Position numbers and translations under genes: made by a program. Below are positions 41,828 through 50,561 of a stretch of 50,867 nucleotides of DNA, piece by piece. Below the pieces are notes generated by a model. That model ran no database searches and was not told where the DNA came from. It worked only from the letters and a program-made list of their open reading frames with translations. The first letter of the stretch is position 1, and every line of letters begins with the position of its first letter. Source of the DNA: Candidatus Geothermincola secundus (GTDB taxonomy: Bacteria > Actinomycetota > Geothermincolia > Geothermincolales > Geothermincolaceae); NCBI GenBank assembly GCA_015711755.1, contig JACVIY010000002.1, forward strand, positions 1-50,867, read 5' to 3'.

Positions 41828-42832
41828 TCAATATACGATGAAACCGCGGCGCGAGCGGAAATCGCCCATTCGGCCCGGCCCCCATCCGCCGTTCCCTACC
41901 GCCTCCTCATCCGCGCGGAAAAAGGCGGCGTGGATGACCCGTTTGCGCCAGACCAGGGCGGTCCCCAGGGCCCGCGGGGAACGGAAGCGGTGGTCCGGGC
42001 CCAGTCCCGTGGACTTGAAGACGCTCTCCGAGCATCCCTTGAGGTCTTTAAGGAAGGCCCGCGCCTGCTTGATGCCGGGCTTCCGGCCCCCCGCTCCGTT
42101 CCGAAGCACAAGCGCCTCGACGGCATAGCCGCGCAGCAGCTTGGGATGCAGGGCGGAGTAGGCCCCGAGGCGGGAGAGCATATCCAGGCCGGCCGGCTCC
42201 CCGCCCAGGAAGACGAGAAGGCCTTTTTGCCCCGGAACCGGCTTGAGGGATCTCACGAAATCCTCCAGCTCGGCGCGGCGGCCGTCGAAAATCTCGCGCA
42301 TGGCCTCGGTGCGCGAGCCAGTTCCCAGGTCGGCGGACATCATCCTGACGGAATCCCAGACACCGTCCTGATCGGAGCGGAAGCCCATCCTGGCCTCAAG
42401 GCTGCCGTGAACCGACAGGTTTTTCTCCCGCCTGCAGCTGCGCGGCATCACGTAGGGCGAGGCCGAGAATCTCTCCGAACGGCAGCTCCAGCGTCCCGCC
42501 TCGGTGGAGCTCACCGGGATCTTCAGCTCCGCTCCCGCCGCCACCAGCACGCTCGTGTTGAGCACGCGGTTCTGCCTGGCGCCCACCACCTCCTCGCCGT
42601 CGAGCACGAGCACCGGCCTCTCGCCGCCGTTGGCCACGAGCAGTTCGGGCACGGAGCCCTCTTCGCTCACCTCCCTGACCTCCAGGGTCCCCCGATGAAG
42701 GGCCTCATCCAGGGTGACGCAGAGCGGCCTCGGCTTCTGCGGATGATGCAGGGGGAACACGGTCAGCCCGCCGTACGCCCTGCCCTCCCCCACCATGATG
42801 CCCTCGAGGAACTCGGCCACGATGCCTTCCAT
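41828..42832 (-). CDS. ARPP-1 (DUF6569) domain protein
   Basis: This 334-residue protein has the ARPP-1 signatures YGGLTVFPLH, LDEALHRGTLEVREVSEEGSVPELLVAN, VLVLDGEEVVGARQNRVLNTSVLVAAG and IPVSSTEAGRWSCRSERF. The C-terminal half (about 200-334) is less conserved. ARPP-1 proteins are associated with ADP-ribosylglycohydrolase and rhodanese-phosphatase genes in some genomes, but neither is here. The ATG at 42832 is preceded by GGGGG nine bases away. It is divergent from the gene at 42982. Confidence 0.8.
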   Translation of the reverse strand: MEGIVAEFLEGIMVGEGRAYGGLTVFPLHHPQKPRPLCVTLDEALHRGTLEVREVSEEGSVPELLVANGGERPVLVLDGEEVVGARQNRVLNTSVLVAAGAELKIPVSSTEAGRWSCRSERFSASPYVMPRSCRREKNLSVHGSLEARMGFRSDQDGVWDSVRMMSADLGTGSRTEAMREIFDGRRAELEDFVRSLKPVPGQKGLLVFLGGEPAGLDMLSRLGAYSALHPKLLRGYAVEALVLRNGAGGRKPGIKQARAFLKDLKGCSESVFKSTGLGPDHRFRSPRALGTALVWRKRVIHAAFFRADEEAVGNGGWGPGRMGDFRSRRGFIVY

Positions 42833-42878
42833 TTCCTTCGACCCCCTTTTCCTCTTTTCGCGGATCCGACACACGCGC

Positions 42879-42908
42879 TTGACTTTCTCTCTTTTAAAGA
42901 AATATCAT
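42879..42908 (+). promoter_or_regulatory. Promoter of the gene at 42982
   Basis: TTGACT (42879-42884), 18 bases, TATCAT (42903-42908). The gap 42875-42981 is strongly AT-rich and includes an imperfect palindrome TTATAG...CTATAA between 42925 and 42950. Confidence 0.5.
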
Positions 42909-42981
42909 AAGCGTGTAAAGTTAATTTATAGTATTATTATAGTGCTATAAGTGACATAATAATTTCTATCAAGGAGACTTT

Positions 42982-43626
42982 TTGGAGAAAAAAGATTATT
43001 CTCGGCTGGAATGCCGCATAAAGCGGCGAAACCGCATGATCCCCTGCGTCTTCCTCATCGACGCCAGCAGGGAGCCGGCCATGGCCTGCATATTCGACCC
43101 GCGCACCCGCGAGTCCCTGGACCATGCCAGGATCTACGGGCCGCGGGCGCTGAAGACCCACGCCTACAATTTCGCCTATATCGAGTCCCGAGACGGAGGG
43201 CCCCTGCTGGAGAAGCGGCCCTCCAACCGCCACGAGGCCGAGGCCTTCACCCGCGCCATACTCGAGAACGCCGAGGCCATCTCCAGGGAGGAGTATTTCC
43301 GGGAACTGGAGCTGGTGATCTGGCCGCCGCAGCGCGAGTGGGAGATACCGCAGGGCGGGGTGAAGAGAGCGGCCTTGAGCAGGGATCCCGTCTCCGCTCC
43401 GATCAGCGCATTTCGCACGGCACTAGCCGACGAGGGCGGGATGTTCCTCACCGCCTTTTCCCCTCAAGAAGGCCCGTCTCCCCGATTCGAGGGCCCCGCG
43501 CGTGAGGGAAAGCGGGGGAGCGAACGCAAGGCGATCATCAGGGAGATGGTCCGCCTGATGGAGTCGATGGAGCTGGAGGACCTGAGGGAGCTTCTGCGGT
43601 TCTCCCGCATGCTCCTCGAGGATTGA
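42982..43626 (+). CDS. Hypothetical protein, 214 residues
   Basis: From a TTG at 42982 (AAGGAG six bases upstream) the product is soluble, with CVFLIDASREPAMACIFDPRTR, YGPRALKTHAYNFAYIESRDG, WPPQREWEIPQGG, and a C-terminal helical part AIIREMVRLMESMELEDLREL. I do not recognise a family or catalytic motif. It is preceded by an AT-rich promoter region that may be regulated, and is followed after 120 bases by a membrane protein gene on the same strand. Confidence 0.7.
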   Translation: MEKKDYSRLECRIKRRNRMIPCVFLIDASREPAMACIFDPRTRESLDHARIYGPRALKTHAYNFAYIESRDGGPLLEKRPSNRHEAEAFTRAILENAEAISREEYFRELELVIWPPQREWEIPQGGVKRAALSRDPVSAPISAFRTALADEGGMFLTAFSPQEGPSPRFEGPAREGKRGSERKAIIREMVRLMESMELEDLRELLRFSRMLLED

Positions 43627-43670
43627 CCTCTTTACCCCCTCCCCCGCCGATCTGCCCTTGCGCCCCGCGG

Positions 43671-43676
43671 TATAAT
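43671..43676 (+). promoter_or_regulatory. -10 box upstream of the membrane protein gene
   Basis: A consensus TATAAT at 43671-43676; the -35 is unclear. A start near 43683 would place the in-frame GTG at 43684 right at the transcript end (a leaderless option). Confidence 0.4.
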
Positions 43677-43746
43677 CTGCCGGGTGCGTGTAGACGCCGA
43701 GCTCTTCTTTTCCCGGCGGACAGGTCACCGAAAGGGTGGGAGATCG

Positions 43747-44448
43747 TTGAGCGGAGCCGTTTTCTCCTTTCTCATCTTCGCCCTTTATGCCGGCATGGGC
43801 GCTTATCTGGCGATGCTGGACGGCAAGAGGGGCGGGGAACGCGCGGCCCAGCTCGCTTTCGGGCTGACCTTCGCGGTGGTCTCCCTGGTCTATCTGCTCA
43901 CCGGCCTCCAGCAGGTCTTTCACCGCCTGGGGCATCCCCTGGCCGACCGCTCCTTCGCCCTCTTCTCCATGTACGCGGCCTTCTCCGCCACCATCCCCGC
44001 CAGCTACTTCGCCTCCTGGATAGCCCACCTCGACCGGCGCCGCGCCCGCCTGGTCATGATCTGCTTCGTCGCCCTTTCCTGCATATCCTACGGCATCATC
44101 AGCACCGCGCCCACGCGCCCTCTGGAATATTCCTGGGGCTCCACCTGGGACTTCGACTCCACCGCCCTGCGGCTCTACTTCCAGCTGGCCGGCGGCCTGC
44201 CCGCCTTGGTGGCCTTCTCGCAGTTCGTCCTGCTCTCCCTCTCGCCCATCAGGCCCCGGAGGGTGAGGCGCCGCATCATACTGGTCACCGCTTCCTTCCT
44301 GTGCATCATAGCCGGCTGGATGGTGATGCCCACCGGAAGGGAGATCCTGGTGGCGGGTTCGCGGGCGCTGTTGCTCCTGGGCGCCCTCCTGGCCATGGCC
44401 GCCTACTATCCGCCGAGTATCCCCCGCGGGAGAGGGACGTCGCCGTGA
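43747..44448 (+). CDS. Hypothetical integral membrane protein
   Basis: The 233-residue product from the TTG at 43747 (GGGAG about five bases upstream) has about seven hydrophobic helices, including GAVFSFLIFALYAGMGAYLAM, LTFAVVSLVYLLTGLQQVF, LVMICFVALSCISYGIIS and ALLLLGALLAMAAYY. There is no transporter or enzyme motif. A longer frame from a GTG at 43684 is possible if the message is leaderless, because a TATAAT lies just upstream. It converges on the frameshifted membrane gene at 44501-45101. Confidence 0.65.
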   Translation: MSGAVFSFLIFALYAGMGAYLAMLDGKRGGERAAQLAFGLTFAVVSLVYLLTGLQQVFHRLGHPLADRSFALFSMYAAFSATIPASYFASWIAHLDRRRARLVMICFVALSCISYGIISTAPTRPLEYSWGSTWDFDSTALRLYFQLAGGLPALVAFSQFVLLSLSPIRPRRVRRRIILVTASFLCIIAGWMVMPTGREILVAGSRALLLLGALLAMAAYYPPSIPRGRGTSP

Positions 44449-44500
44449 GCGAGGCGCGTCACTGCCGCGGAGGGGGCTGCGCGAGGCCTGAGTTTCAGGC

Positions 44501-45101
44501 GCTCCCTGCCCCTGGGCCGCTGCCGCCTCCATGGCCGCCTGCAGCTCCTCCATGGTCATCCCCGACTCCTTCTTCAGGCGTCTGTCAGGATATACGCGGG
44601 TGAAGAGGATGGCGCTTCCCAGGAAGGCGGCGGCAGCGGCCCAGGTCACCCATTTTGGCACCTGGTCTATGAAAACGGCGCGGAGCAGGGAGGCGGCGAC
44701 AAGCCCGGCCATGGCCGCGGCCCATACCCAGGCGATGATCGTGTTATGGAGATGAACAGGGGCTGCTCCCATTGCTCCCTGGGCACCTGCTCCCGGGCGA
44801 ACCGCAGGGTGAAAGGCCTGCGGATGGCCAGGGAGACCAGGATGATGGCCAGCAGGGCGAAGTCGGCGATGACGAAGGCCCAGCGGTCCATCCAGGCCTC
44901 GCTCACGCTGAAGGATATGGCGGACAGGAAGATGAAGAAGGCCAAGGTCCCGATGTCCGGTATCTTGCCCCGGCGGCGCGCCAGGCGGTAGGCGTTGACA
45001 GCAGCGCACACGCCCAGGGCCGAAAAAGCACCCGCGACGCGGTTGAACGGGGCTATGACCCAGAAGACAATCCACGGCCCGAAGCTCAGGAATACCTGCA
45101 C
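44501..45101 (-). pseudogene. Frameshifted conserved membrane protein
   Basis: The first part from a GTG at 45101 reads FLSFGPWIVFWVIAPFN, KIPDIGTLAFFIFLSAISF, FAREQVPREQWEQPLFISI, then loses frame near 44750. The minus-one frame continues NTIIAWVWAAAMAGLVAASL, FIDQVPKWVTWAAAAAFLG and EELQAAMEAAAAQ. One extra C in the CTCCATAACACG run would join them as PLFISINTIIAWVW. The result would be a four- to five-helix membrane protein. Beyond about 44501 no in-frame stop is found, so a second lesion is possible. It could be a genuine mutation or an assembly indel. Confidence 0.7.
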
Positions 45102-45657
45102 CTTTCCCCCCTTCGCCTGACGTCTCCGTATAGCATGCCTTTCCCCTCCTCACCCTCACGCGGCGCGGAAGCGGTTCGGAAAACCACGCGTGACGCCTAT
45201 TATCCAATGGGACCGTTGCGACATCAATGAAATCGCGGCGAGGCGCGAGGTCGGCCTCCAGGACCCCCATCCTGAAAATGTGGAGCCGTGCCCATGTCAT
45301 CACGAGGAGCGCCCGCATCAGGCACGACATGCCTACTGCGGCAGGCGACCGGAAGAGGCACCGCGACTTGGCGATCCCGGCACTCTCATGCGGGTGGCGG
45401 TTTGCGCTGGGACGGAGATCGCCGCGCAACGGCCTTCGGCCTCCGCTCGCGATGACTGTTGGAGATTGGGGGGATGACCCGAACTGGAGTCGAAATTTTC
45501 ATCGCCTGTGGTGCCGCGCCCGGGCGGCGTGGGGGACTGCAAGAAAGGAGCTGACCTGGATGATGATCGAGCTGTAAAGTCTTTATCGGCGAGAGCGGGT
45601 CTTGCCGGCATGGCCACGAGGTCATCCGTTCCAGAAATCATGGAGGCGGAGAGGGAG
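45102..45657. other. Gene-free region with a dispersed repeat
   Basis: No supported gene lies in these 556 bases. They contain the 161-bp element at 45296-45456; the rest shows only random open frames. It separates the divergent frameshifted gene and the small HXXEE-like gene. Confidence 0.5.
45296..45456. repeat. 161-bp element with terminal inverted repeats (MITE-like)
   Basis: The left end GTCATCACGAGGAGCG (45296-45311) and right end CGCTCGCGATGAC (45444-45456) are inverted copies with small mismatches. Inside, GGCGATC (about 45370) is inverted as GATCGCC (45417-45423), so the whole element can fold. Many bacterial genomes carry non-coding repeats with GTCATNNCGAG ends, and this looks like one. 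Only one copy is in the window. Confidence 0.6.
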
Positions 45658-46143
45658 ATGGACTGGGTCTTCTGGGCGCTGGCGGCGGCGGGAGCGGCGC
45701 GCGCGGCCGAGGAATGTTCGGGCAGGTTCCCGGGACTGAACCGCCTCGCCGGCGGAAGTAACCGGCCGGCGCGTTCCCGACCGGCCCCGGCCTTATGTCT
45801 GGCGATCAACGCGGCTTCCGTCGCCCTGATGGTGGTGGTGGCGATGCTCTGGCCCCGCCATCCCCTCCTCTGCCTGTCCGTCCCCGCATGGCTCACGGTG
45901 AGCGCCATCCTGCACCTCATACCCGCGGCGGCCACGCGGCGATGGGCGCCGGGCTCCCTCTCCGCCCTGCTGCTCCAGCTGCCGCTCTCCATATACGCCT
46001 TCCACGTGGCGGACGGGGCGGGGCTGGACGGGACCGTCAACGTCCTGGCCGCCTTCGCCCTGGGTTCCCTGTGGATGCTGGCGTCCTTCGCCTCCTCCCT
46101 CCTGCTCTGGGTGGTGGAAGAACGGTTCTCAGGCCCGAGCTGA
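45658..46143 (+). CDS. HXXEE-like small membrane protein
   Basis: The 161-residue product has an N-terminal helix with ARAAEECSGRFPGL (a degenerate HxxEE motif, His replaced by Ala), then LCLAINAASVALMVVVAML, ILHLIPAAATRRWAPGSLSALLLQLPLSIYAF, and a final helix SLWMLASFASSLLLWVVEERF. The H-x(6-7)-R-x-x-PG pattern matches the second motif of the HXXEE membrane family. The start is uncertain: ATG at 45658 has GGAGG eleven bases upstream, while 45640 and 45610 are also in frame. Function unknown. Confidence 0.6.
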   Translation: MDWVFWALAAAGAARAAEECSGRFPGLNRLAGGSNRPARSRPAPALCLAINAASVALMVVVAMLWPRHPLLCLSVPAWLTVSAILHLIPAAATRRWAPGSLSALLLQLPLSIYAFHVADGAGLDGTVNVLAAFALGSLWMLASFASSLLLWVVEERFSGPS

Positions 46144-46193
46144 AGTAAGGCGGAGGAGCCAGCAAGCTCTGTCCCTCGGCATCACAAGTGGAG

Positions 46194-46217
46194 GGGGCCG
46201 GGGTCCCGGTCCCCTTT
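46194..46217. terminator. Convergent GC-rich terminator
   Basis: GGGG-CCGGG then CCCGG-T-CCCC followed by TTT lies between the convergent genes ending at 46143 and 46240. Confidence 0.55.
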
Positions 46218-46239
46218 CCGCCGGCAGGGCGCGCATCAA

Positions 46240-46668
46240 TCAGAACTTCATCAGGCCGGCGAAGCCCAGGAACAGTCCCGAGCCGAGGACGAGCACCGGG
46301 CTGTATTCCGGCTGATACCCGCGGTAACCCATCACCAGGGCCAGGATGGACATGATGACCACCACGCTGGCCGCGGTGCTGTAGGCCCAGCCGGGGCTGC
46401 GGGAGAGCCGGAAGTCGTCATTCACGAACTTGGCGCCGAGTACCGAGAGAGCGAAGACGGCGCAGGCGGCCCCGACCACGAGAGACACCATGCCGTAGGG
46501 AGTCCGGTAGCCCCTCACCGGGTCTCCCCCCGCCGTCCGGAAGAAGCTGAGCCAGGTGAAGATGGCGACTGTCGCCGAGCTCACCATGGCCAGGAAATCT
46601 CCCGTTGGTTTGGATGCCTCCTCCTTCTCTCCCGCGACCAGAGAGAGATCCCGATTCTCCGAAAGCAT
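46240..46668 (-). CDS. Hypothetical membrane protein, 142 residues
   Basis: From the ATG at 46668 (AAAGGAGG four bases upstream) the product has a polar N-terminus and four hydrophobic segments: LAMVSSATVAIFTWLSFF, GMVSLVVGAACAVFALSVLG, STAASVVVIMSILALVMGY and SPVLVLGSGLFLGFAGLM. No motif identifies it. It might be a small DUF-type membrane protein; I do not recognise which. It is followed by a strong convergent terminator. Confidence 0.7.
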   Translation of the reverse strand: MLSENRDLSLVAGEKEEASKPTGDFLAMVSSATVAIFTWLSFFRTAGGDPVRGYRTPYGMVSLVVGAACAVFALSVLGAKFVNDDFRLSRSPGWAYSTAASVVVIMSILALVMGYRGYQPEYSPVLVLGSGLFLGFAGLMKF

Positions 46669-46866
46669 CTTTCCTCCTTTCCTCATTCGTTTCCGCATCC
46701 TCCGGTCAGAAAGATAAGCGGGCAGATGTTCCATTGGGGTTTATTCGTGGTTAATATTCACTCACTTTCGGGAAATTTTCGGTGTAGGACATGTCGCGGG
46801 AACGGCGGACGGCCATCATGCCGACACAGCTATATCCGAGGCCGGACACGACCTGGAGAGATGTCC

Positions 46867-48030
46867 TCAACCACTTCCCGGGTCTTCTTCCCCGGTGAGC
46901 ATGTCGTGAACCCGGGGCATCCACTCGCTGATGGAGATGGACTGGGGGCACCTGGTTTCGCATTCACCGCATCCACAGCAGCGGTCGGCTCTCTCGTCCC
47001 CGGGGAAGAAACGCCGGTATCGCAACCGGGAGGAGCGCAACCCATCATACATGGCCGCGTAGTTCACCAGGTCGAAAAGGCCGGGGATGTTCACGCCGGA
47101 GGGGCAGGGGAGGCAGTACCCGCAGTTCGTGCAGGGCACCTCGCGCCTCGCCTCCAGGGTCTCGCGGACGCGCCGGATGAGCTCCTCCTCCGCCGGAGAG
47201 AGAGGATCGCGGCCCGCCCTGTCCGCGGAGGCCAGGTTCTCCTCCACCTGTCGGAGGTCGCTCATCCCGCTCAGGACCACGCTCACCTCGGGTTGCCCCC
47301 ACAGCCACTGCAGGGCGAGGTCCGCGGGGGCGCGGCGCACCCCGAGATCCTCGAAGAGGCCCCTTATCTCGGGGGGAGGGGAGGCCAGGCAACCCCCCAG
47401 CAACGGCTCCATCACCGCCACCGCCAGACCCTTACGAGCGGCGTGTCTCAGTCCCTCCGTGCCCGCCTGGTTCTCGACATCCATGTAGTTGTACTGGATG
47501 AGGGCCACCGTCCAGCCGTCGTAATCGTCCACGATGCGCCTGAAAGAGGCCAGGCGGTCGTGGAAGGAGAAACCCAGGTGTCTGACGAGGCCCTCCCTTA
47601 CCGCTCGCTCCGCCTCCTCCAGCAGTCCGAGACGGAGGACCTCCTCCCAGCGGCGTCGGTTCAGGCCGTGGAACATGTAAACGTCGAGGCGGTCCGTCGC
47701 CAGGCGGCGCAGCTGCTCTTCCAGGAACCGGCGGAAGTCGGCTCTCTCCTTTACCATCCAAACCGGGTTCTTGGTGGCCAGCATGACCCGCTCCCGGTAG
47801 CCCCTGGAGAGGGCGCGGGAGAGGAAGGGCTCGCTCATCTCCCCGTGATAGGTGTAGGCGGTGTCTATGTAGTTCAGCCCCCCGTCTATGGCCCGGCGCA
47901 ACATGGCGGTGGCCGCCGCCTCGTCTATGTTCGGGCTGCCCGGAAGCCCGTCTGTGGTCGGGAGGCGCATGCAGCCGAACCCGAGCGCGGAGACGGACAG
48001 CCCCGTCTTTCCGAAAGGCCTGTATCGCAA
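46867..48030 (-). CDS. Aldo/keto reductase with C-terminal ferredoxin domain
   Basis: This 387-residue protein has an AKR barrel: MRYRPFGKTGLSVSALGFG, NYIDTAYTYHGE (catalytic Tyr and Asp), LATKNPVW, DVYMFHGL, and LGFSFHDR. A C-terminal iron-sulfur domain has CTNCGYCLPCPSGVNIP and CCGCGECETRCPQSISI. Such AKR-ferredoxin fusions are common in anaerobes; the substrate is unknown. I choose the TTG at 48030, which gives the canonical MRYRPFGKTG terminus and has GGGAAGG nine bases upstream; ATGs at 48063 and 48087 lack a site. It lies directly downstream of a decayed IS110 element. Confidence 0.88.
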   Translation of the reverse strand: MRYRPFGKTGLSVSALGFGCMRLPTTDGLPGSPNIDEAAATAMLRRAIDGGLNYIDTAYTYHGEMSEPFLSRALSRGYRERVMLATKNPVWMVKERADFRRFLEEQLRRLATDRLDVYMFHGLNRRRWEEVLRLGLLEEAERAVREGLVRHLGFSFHDRLASFRRIVDDYDGWTVALIQYNYMDVENQAGTEGLRHAARKGLAVAVMEPLLGGCLASPPPEIRGLFEDLGVRRAPADLALQWLWGQPEVSVVLSGMSDLRQVEENLASADRAGRDPLSPAEEELIRRVRETLEARREVPCTNCGYCLPCPSGVNIPGLFDLVNYAAMYDGLRSSRLRYRRFFPGDERADRCCGCGECETRCPQSISISEWMPRVHDMLTGEEDPGSG

Positions 48031-48113
48031 ATCCGCATCACCTTCCCTTATGCGGTCTTCCATCCGTATTCTAAACAGATGGAACATCTCGCCCGGATTT
48101 TCAAGATAAATTC

Positions 48114-49289
48114 TTAGTGCCTCACCTCATAGACCCTCCCCTCCTTCTGCATGCTCCAGATCACCCTCACCAGATGCCTTCCCAGGGACCGCACCGCCTG
48201 GTTGTGCCCCCTGCCCTCGGAGCGCTTGCGCTGGTAGTAGGAGCCGGAACGGCTGACCATGCGGGAGTTATGCCAGGAGGCGGCCATCATGGTCACCTTG
48301 GCCCTCTTGTTCACCTGGCGGGGGACTCTGGTGCCCCGCCAGGACCCGGACTGATGGTCCAGGGGACACATGCCCAGAAAAATGGCCAGGGAGGCCTCAC
48401 CGGAAAAGCGGGAGAAGCTCCCCATCTCCCCGGCCAGCTCGCACGCCAAGATAAAGGAGAACCCGGGGATGGCGGAGAGCAGGCTGGTCTCGGCGAATCG
48501 CGGCAGCAGCTCGCCCCTCCTGGCCTCGAGAAGGGAGATCTCCTCCTTGAGCTTAAGCAGGCGGGCGGCATCGGAGGAGACCATGGGGCCAACGCAGGAC
48601 ACCTCCTCGGAGAAGGTGGCGCCCCTCTGCCAGGAGCGGATGGCCCCGCAGTAGGTCTTGCCCACCCCCGGGGATCTTCAGGATGCTCTCGGGGCGCATG
48701 CGGCCAGGGAGGAAAGATCGGGGCGGGAGCAGAGGAAGCGCAGGTTCTCCACCGATCCGGTGATGCGCGGCAACTCTGGACATAACGAGCGCAGGTCACA
48801 GGTCAGGCGGCAGGCCACCCTGACCTTCTCCCGCACCAGCTCTCTGCGGCGGCGGGTGAGCCTCTTGAGCTGCCGGTTGGACCTGGGGCACCTCCACCAC
48901 CGGGGCCAGCACTCCCCGGGCGGCGGGGTGCTTTCCCTTGAGGGCCAGAAGGGTGGAGATGAGCCAGGCGTCCCGGCGGTCGCTCTTGGCCGGAGCGGAG
49001 AAGATCTCCCGGAAGCGGGCCATCTTGAGGTTGTTCACGTTGAAAAGGGCCCGGCCCCGGGAGAGGATGCGGCCGTCCAGGGGGCGGGCGTGTCCCCCGT
49101 ATCCCTCCAATGGCCACGGCCACCGGACCTCCTTTGCGGTGATGCTCCACCCGGCGGAAGAAGTGCCGGAAGCCCTCCTCGTCGTGGGGTATGGCGAATT
49201 CCTCCAGGATCTGCCCCTCGGGTGAGGCGATGCAGACCTGGTGGGAGATCGCCCCCCATATCGATGCCCACACAAAGTGAGGATCGCAA
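48114..49289 (-). pseudogene. IS110-family transposase, frameshifted
   Basis: Reading from a TTG at 49289 (AAGGAGG six bases upstream), fragments in all three frames form one IS110 transposase: VGIDMG, HQVCIASPEGQILEEFAI, EGYGGHARPLDGRIL, NNLKMARFREIFSAPAKSDR, NRQLKRLTRRRRELVREKV, ITGSVENLRFL, SILKIPG, GKTYCGAIRSWQRG. The intact C-terminal Transposase_20 part follows (LSAIPGFSFILACELAGEMG, FLGMCPLDHQSGSWRGTRVP). At least five frame changes occur, several at G runs (near 49254, 49110, 48885, 48700, 48668). The DEDD catalytic domain is therefore broken. It could be decay or sequence error. Confidence 0.85.
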
Positions 49290-49540
49290 AGGCCGCCTCC
49301 TTCTCTCTTTTGGGGGAAAGGGGGAGTTACGCCCGTCAGTTCACGTCTACCGTCAGAGCCGCTTGAGGCATCATCTCGTCTGACCCATGCGGGCATATGA
49401 GGGGGCGGGGGCGGCGATTCAGCCCGGGCGGCATCAGCCTTAAGAGGCAGATCTACTGACCTCGGAAGCCACACCCCCGCCATATCTTGAGTCTGCCCTT
49501 CCACCCCTATCTCAACAACAGCATGATTCTACTCCGGAAG
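48114..49540 (-). mobile_element. IS110-type insertion sequence remnant (boundaries approximate)
   Basis: The transposase pseudogene plus about 250 bases of non-coding sequence upstream of it (49290-49540). IS110 elements lack long terminal inverted repeats, so the ends cannot be fixed from one copy. In the IS110 group the non-coding left end encodes the bridge RNA that guides recombination. The upstream block contains several short inverted repeats but I cannot define the RNA by eye. Confidence 0.6.
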
Positions 49541-49844
49541 GGATGGTCCCTGGAAACACCAAGCCTCAGGGAGTCATCCTTCAGGACAATCCCTTCAATG
49601 CCGGATCCGGGCAAAATTAGATGGTAGACCCGCTGAACCGCGTGAGTATCCACTGGGCAGGGGGGTCAGGCCTCTTTGTCGTTCTGGGTGCCTTTGCATG
49701 CGCATCTCCAGGGCAGTGCTGAAAAAAGTTGAAGGTTTGGGCCTGGCCCCAAGTTGAAGGTTTTTGGAAAAATGTGCAATGTGAAGGGCTGATCCCATGT
49801 GGTAGACTTTTCGGCAAGACATCGGGCCGCGCAAAGGAGGAGAG
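49290..49844. other. Gene-free region between IS110 remnant and lipoprotein gene
   Basis: These 555 bases hold the upstream end of the IS110 element, repeat copy B (49662-49767) and, at the right edge, the ribosome site of the lipoprotein gene. Open frames here are short and on both strands, with no similarity. Confidence 0.5.
49662..49767. repeat. Dispersed repeat, copy B
   Basis: It begins GGGGTCAGGCCTCTTTGT and shares with copy A the 29-base identical core (49724-49752). In this copy the motif GTTGAAGGTTT occurs on both sides of the palindrome. It lies between the IS110 remnant and the lipoprotein gene. Confidence 0.75.
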
Positions 49845-50489
49845 ATGAACGGTGGGCGGATGAAGAGGGGGTTGTCATTGTCAAGCTTCCTGGGGATGGC
49901 CCTTACGGTTTTGATCCTCCTGGGAGCTGCGGGATGCGGAGGGAAGGGGGCCGACCAAGCCAAGCAGGCCTTCGTCGACGGGATCATCAGCATCCTGGAG
50001 GACAATCAGTCCCACCCGGAGATAATGGAGGAGGGACAGAAAGCTTTCATCGCCTACTATCAGTCCGGCTTCGGCGACCTGGAGAAAGCGGCGGCGGCGG
50101 CGGAATCCTTCGAGAAGAGCAACGAGAAGGACGCGGGGACCCTGCGCGAGCTGGGCGAGCTGGAGAAGCCGGATGACCGAGCTTCGGCCATAGCAGCCGG
50201 ACTGGAAGAGGGCATAAGGACCATGGATGAAGGGAACTCCCGCTACGCGGAGGAGCTGCGCCGGGCTGCGGGGCAGAGCCAGGAGCAGCGGGCGGGCATA
50301 AACGAGGCGGGCAAAGCGATCATGGAGCGGCACTACCTGCCCGGTCTCGACGCCATCATCTCCGCCCTGGACGGTCTGTCCGGTTACGTGAGGGATCACG
50401 GGCTGCAGGGCGAAAAGCGGCTGCAGGAGATGCTGGACAAGTTCAGGCAGGAGCGGCGCGAGACGGAGATGAGCCTGAAATACATGTAG
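49845..50489 (+). CDS. Lipoprotein, function unknown
   Basis: This 214-residue protein has a signal peptide (KRGLSLSSFLGMALTVLILL) and lipobox LGAAGC at residues 26-31, so it is anchored outside the membrane by Cys31. The mature part is charged and alpha-helical (AKQAFVDGIISILEDNQSH, EELRRAAGQSQEQRAGINEA), with coiled-coil character. GGAGGAG lies just before the ATG. I do not recognise a family. It precedes another exported protein on the same strand. Confidence 0.85.
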   Translation: MNGGRMKRGLSLSSFLGMALTVLILLGAAGCGGKGADQAKQAFVDGIISILEDNQSHPEIMEEGQKAFIAYYQSGFGDLEKAAAAAESFEKSNEKDAGTLRELGELEKPDDRASAIAAGLEEGIRTMDEGNSRYAEELRRAAGQSQEQRAGINEAGKAIMERHYLPGLDAIISALDGLSGYVRDHGLQGEKRLQEMLDKFRQERRETEMSLKYM

Positions 50490-50561
50490 CGGTGGGGGCC
50501 TAGGATAAACGGCACGACCATCTCAAGAGACCGCGGGCTCTTTCGGGTTCTCGCTATTTTC

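Noticed and set aside
43423-45429. 668-codon minus-strand frame
   Set aside because: Only the part near 44510-44750 is real (the second half of the frameshifted membrane gene). The rest is antisense to the genes at 42982 and 43747 or to the repeat.
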